From Prunella strophiata (taxonomy: Eukaryota > Chordata > Aves > Passeriformes > Prunellidae), in contig JAZBQD010000015.1 of assembly GCA_036583965.1 (NCBI GenBank), positions 28,494,310 through 28,558,309 of the forward strand: DNA of 64,000 nt. Reading direction: 5' to 3'. The notes below the pieces were generated by a model, which worked only from the letters and a program-made list of their open reading frames with translations, made no database searches and had not been told where the DNA came from. The translations under genes and the position numbers were made by a program. This document shows positions 60,871 to 64,000 of this stretch, piece after piece (within the stretch, counting starts at the first letter, position 1; each line of letters starts with the position of its first letter).

Positions 60871-61861
60871 CAGAATGGTTTGAGTTGGAAGGGACCTTAG
60901 TGCTCATCAGTTCAACCCTCAGGCATGGGCAGGGATACCACCCACTAACTGGATCAGGTTGCTCAGGGCCCATCCAACCTGGCCTCGAACACTTCCAGGG
61001 ATGGGCCATCTGTCACTTCTGGGCACCCTGTTCCAGTGCCTCACCATGCTCTGAGAAAATAATTTCTTACTCATGTCTAATGTAAATTTCTCCTCTTTTA
61101 GTTTGAAACTGTTCCCCCTTATCCTGTAACTATCTACCTGTGTAAAAAGTTGTTCTTCCTCTTTTACAAGTCCCCTTTAGATACTGGAAGGCCACACTGA
61201 GGTCTCCCTGGAGTTGTAAAAAGTTGTTCTTCCTCTTTTACAAGTCCCCTTTAGATACTGGAAGGCCACAGTGAGGCCTCCCTGGAGTCCTCTTCAAGCT
61301 GAACAACCCCAACTTCCTCAGCCTTTGTAGGATCTCTCATAGAGAGATCATTGTGACCTTTCTCTGGATCAGCTCTAGCAGGTCAAGGCCCTTCTTTGCT
61401 GAGAACTTCAGAGTTGGATGCTATGCTTTAGGTAGTGTCTCACAAGGGCAGTGTAGAGGTGGAGAATCACCTCCTTTGACCTGCTGGTCACTCTGCTTTC
61501 AGTGCAGCCCAGGATGTGTTTGGCTGTCTGGGCTCATGTCCAGCTTTTTATCCACCCAAGTCCTTCTCTGCAGGGCTGTTCTCAAGGATGTCTCCCAGCC
61601 TGTACTTGTATCTGGGATTGCCCTGACTCAGGTGCAGCATCTTGCACTTGGACCTGTTGAACTTTATGAGGTTCTCATGGGCCCACTTCTTGAGTTTCTC
61701 CAGGTCCTTCTGGATGGCACCTTGTCCTTCTGTTGTGTCACCTACACAGTGCAGCTTTGTATCACCTACAAAATTGCTGAATGTGCAGTTGATGCCACTA
61801 TTTGTGTCATCAATAAAGATAATTAAAGACTACTGGTCCTTGATATCCATGTCCACCATGA
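60871..61861 (-). mobile_element. Inner CR1 LINE inserted into another CR1
   Basis: A reverse-orientation CR1 of about 990 bp. It begins CAGAATGGTTTGAGTTGG and includes 'ggatcaggttgctcagggcc' near 60,951 and 'tccagcttttta' near 61,539. The 'ttgcacttggacctgttgaa' and 'atcaataaagataattaaag' stretches near 61,643 and 61,810 belong to the reverse-transcriptase/3' region. It carries a 74-bp internal tandem duplication. The flanking 9-mers ACCATATCC (60,862-60,870) and ACCATGTCC (61,862-61,870) fit a target-site duplication of the outer CR1. It is noncoding, and the frames are broken. Confidence 0.88.
61142..61289. repeat. 74-bp tandem duplication within the inner CR1
   Basis: Two adjacent copies, each starting GTAAAAAGTTGTTCTTCC (61,142 and 61,216). 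They differ at only a few bases, for example 'cacactgaggtc' against 'cacagtgaggcc'. The duplication postdates the element. Confidence 0.9.
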
Positions 61862-61870
61862 ACCATGTCC

Positions 61871-61905
61871 AGATGGCTTTTGAATATTTTCAAGAATGGA
61901 TTTTG
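61871..61905 (-). mobile_element. Outer CR1 LINE, continuation after the nested insertion
   Basis: AGATGGCTTTTGAATATTTT and the following bases continue the outer CR1 exactly where it was broken at 60,870. Homology fades by about 61,905. Confidence 0.8.
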
Positions 61906-64000
61906 TGAAGTACTTACCCTAACCCTTGTTGCTTGCATCAAATTGTGTGCTGCTTGATTGCTGCTGTACTTCTTGATTTACTTGATAGTAAATGATGGAA
62001 TTTCTGTGCTGCATTGAATCCAGGCATGAACTTGGTAATTACATGGTGGGAGCTACTGAGTACCACAAGCAAGGAAGATTTTGTTGATATTATTAAGATA
62101 CTGCTAAGATTATCGAGGGTGCTTTTTTTTTTTTGTGTTTTATTTTTAGATATCACAATATGTAATTCAGCTTAATGTGTATTGAGTTTGCTTTGTTCTT
62201 AAAACCTCAGTGTCAGTTTCATGGTGCGACCTGGTAACATAGAGTGGGGATGATGGACTTTTCTGGAACTGCTTTTCAGAAATGGAGGCTCTGGCATGCT
62301 GAGTTAAAAGAGGGAGGTTTGCTTTAAGAGTACAGAAAAGTAGTCTTTTCTTCTGAGGGAGGCTGAGAGTCACTCCAGAGTCACTCAAGTAAAACTTTTA
62401 ATTAGATTGCAAGGTTACATACTGAAACTTTGTAGTGAAACAATCCCATTTCTGCACTACAGTGTTCCTAATATTTTCCAGCTATCATCTAGCTGCAGCT
62501 CAGCACTGTTTCTTCCCATTTTTGACAGGGTCAGTCTCTTGTGTGAGGGATCAGAGTCTATAGAGAATGGCAGCATAACTGGGATAAGTAGCTGAAGTGA
62601 AACAACTAAATACATTCCTCTAAAATCTACATGACAGTGTTTTGACTCTGTTAATCTCACTTGGAAGTGTTCCTCTATGTTTGATCTGACTTCTCCAAAG
62701 TCAGTGCAAACTCTAATCACTGGTTGTGGGGTGGTACTCTGTCCTTTGGCCTGGTCCTTTTCCATAAGAAAAAGCTTTCCATGGAAAGCTTTTCACCTGT
62801 TACTGTTGGAGCTGAGAAATGTGAGCTTTGAGCACTGTTTGAGACACACAACTTTGTCATAAATCTGAGATTTCTGCCTAGTCTTCTAAATGCTGAAACA
62901 CTTATAAATAGAGAATGTGTGCAAATACAGAGAATTTTGTCTGACATGAATGGGTTAAGTATTTTACTGTAGTATCAGCTTGTCTAGTCACAGGATATGC
63001 TGGAGCGTGGATCTACTCCCTCACAAGAGCTCAGGAAATTAGTCTGAGTTTATAATTGGATTGAGAGGAGAGATGAAAGCTGCTGCCTTCGCCAAAGCAT
63101 GCGTCAGCTGTCTGAAATACTGTGGGCTGAGACTCTGGTTTAAGAGAAGAGCAATACTGGCAACCCCGTGATCCCTACCTGTAACATTTGGAAGTGCTTG
63201 TGTTGCAGGGAGATACATCATCTTAGAGGTGGTGGCTGTTAGTGGTGGTTTTTTCTTTGGGTTTTTTGTTTGTTTTAAGAAGAGTAAGTGAAGGCAGCAC
63301 TTAGGCTAAAGAAAGTGCTGGAGAAGATATTTCTGTACAAAGAACCATACTGAATGATGTAGTGGTATCAGGCAGAGCTTGTCTAGAGAAAGCATGTGGG
63401 GGAGGTTGAAGTACTGAGATTAATGTCATGGTGTTGAGTTGTACCCTGCTAGAAGACAGCAGATACTTAACCCCTTCAGCCACATTCTGCTGACCAGTGA
63501 CTGACGGGGCTGCAGAATCCTGTGCTTGTACTGTTCAGGAATTGCTGTAGCTGTGCAGCTCCATTCATGTCATGCACAAATATCAGGGGACTGAAAGCAG
63601 TGACTGCTGTTAAAGGAAGGGGAGAGAGCACAATGTGAAAATAGGAGCACTAATGTACAAATTTCAGGCTTGTTTAGTCTTTGGGCTTCTGTCCTCTTGC
63701 TTCACAGCATCTTTTTCTCTTAATGCAGTTTTAAGGCCTCAGATCAGGTGCTGAAAGGCTTTACTTGACTGTAAACTGGTAAGACTTTGAAGATCAAATT
63801 GATGCTACAGAATCTAGATTGGCTTAAGATACTTAAGTAGCTTTATGGCTCTTAAAATGGCTTATGCCATATAAAACTGTTGGAGTGGGGAGAGGAGCCT
63901 GACTGTTGCTGCCTGATTGGGATCTACCTGGGAAAGATGGGGGTGGTGGAAGACCACCTGGCTGGAAGTCTTTGCCCCAGACACACTTAGTGAAAGGCCT
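61906..64000 (+). other. Probable first intron, part 3, to the window edge
   Basis: No exon recognised. A T run sits near 62,125-62,137 and G/T-rich low-complexity DNA near 63,245-63,280. Confidence 0.45.

Noticed and set aside
61353..61826. 157-codon + strand frame
   Set aside because: It lies entirely within the reverse-orientation CR1 and reads the antisense of that element.

Overview
The window looks like nuclear DNA from a bird, probably a songbird. The evidence is several CR1 retrotransposon tails, some keeping the short 3'-terminal ATTCTATG/ATTCTGTG-type repeats, plus solo LTRs with TATA boxes and AATAAA signals. Overall repeat load is low, and no bacterial-type gene organisation is visible. 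The species assignment is inference; the repeats themselves are read directly from the sequence.

Layout. Positions 1-41,999 are intergenic-like: AT-leaning unique DNA with no protein-coding gene I can support. They carry CR1 fragments (1-697, 6537-6867, 11605-11690, 31623-32028, 39065-39169, 41622-42000), three copies of one solo-LTR family (7903-8530, 16730-17338, 39253-39862), a different solo LTR (5714-6169), a pure (ATCC)19 microsatellite and a few local duplications and hairpins.

Positions 42,001-45,142 are the striking part. A perfect GAGCC pentanucleotide array of about 2.1 kb (423 full units without one substitution) starts abruptly inside a CR1 tail. About 25 bp later it is followed by a 19-bp minisatellite of 52 units, the first 44 perfectly periodic. 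That minisatellite uses two unit variants in which one variant (A) is never followed by itself. It abuts a CpG island (about 45,143-45,650) that carries a five-copy GAGCC tract in its probable 5'UTR and an ATG in a perfect Kozak context (45,311). The ATG begins a 22-nt coding piece, MEHPRDQ plus one base, ending at a good splice donor. I read this as promoter and first exon of a + strand gene that I cannot name; 45,333-64,000 would be its first intron. The intron holds a CR1 at 55,490-56,224 and a CR1-in-CR1 nest at 60,777-61,905.

Functional reading (inference). The 3.1-kb GC-rich block upstream of the promoter has dense CpGs, GC boxes, CACCTG E-boxes and G-quadruplex-capable G runs on the + strand. 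On the - strand it has about 50 repeated CAG|GTGAGC-type 5' splice-site matches. It is the best candidate here for an undescribed regulatory or length-polymorphic element, and it is the kind of sequence that makes genes drop out of bird assemblies. The very long open frames across it arise because neither repeat unit creates stop codons; they are not evidence of protein.
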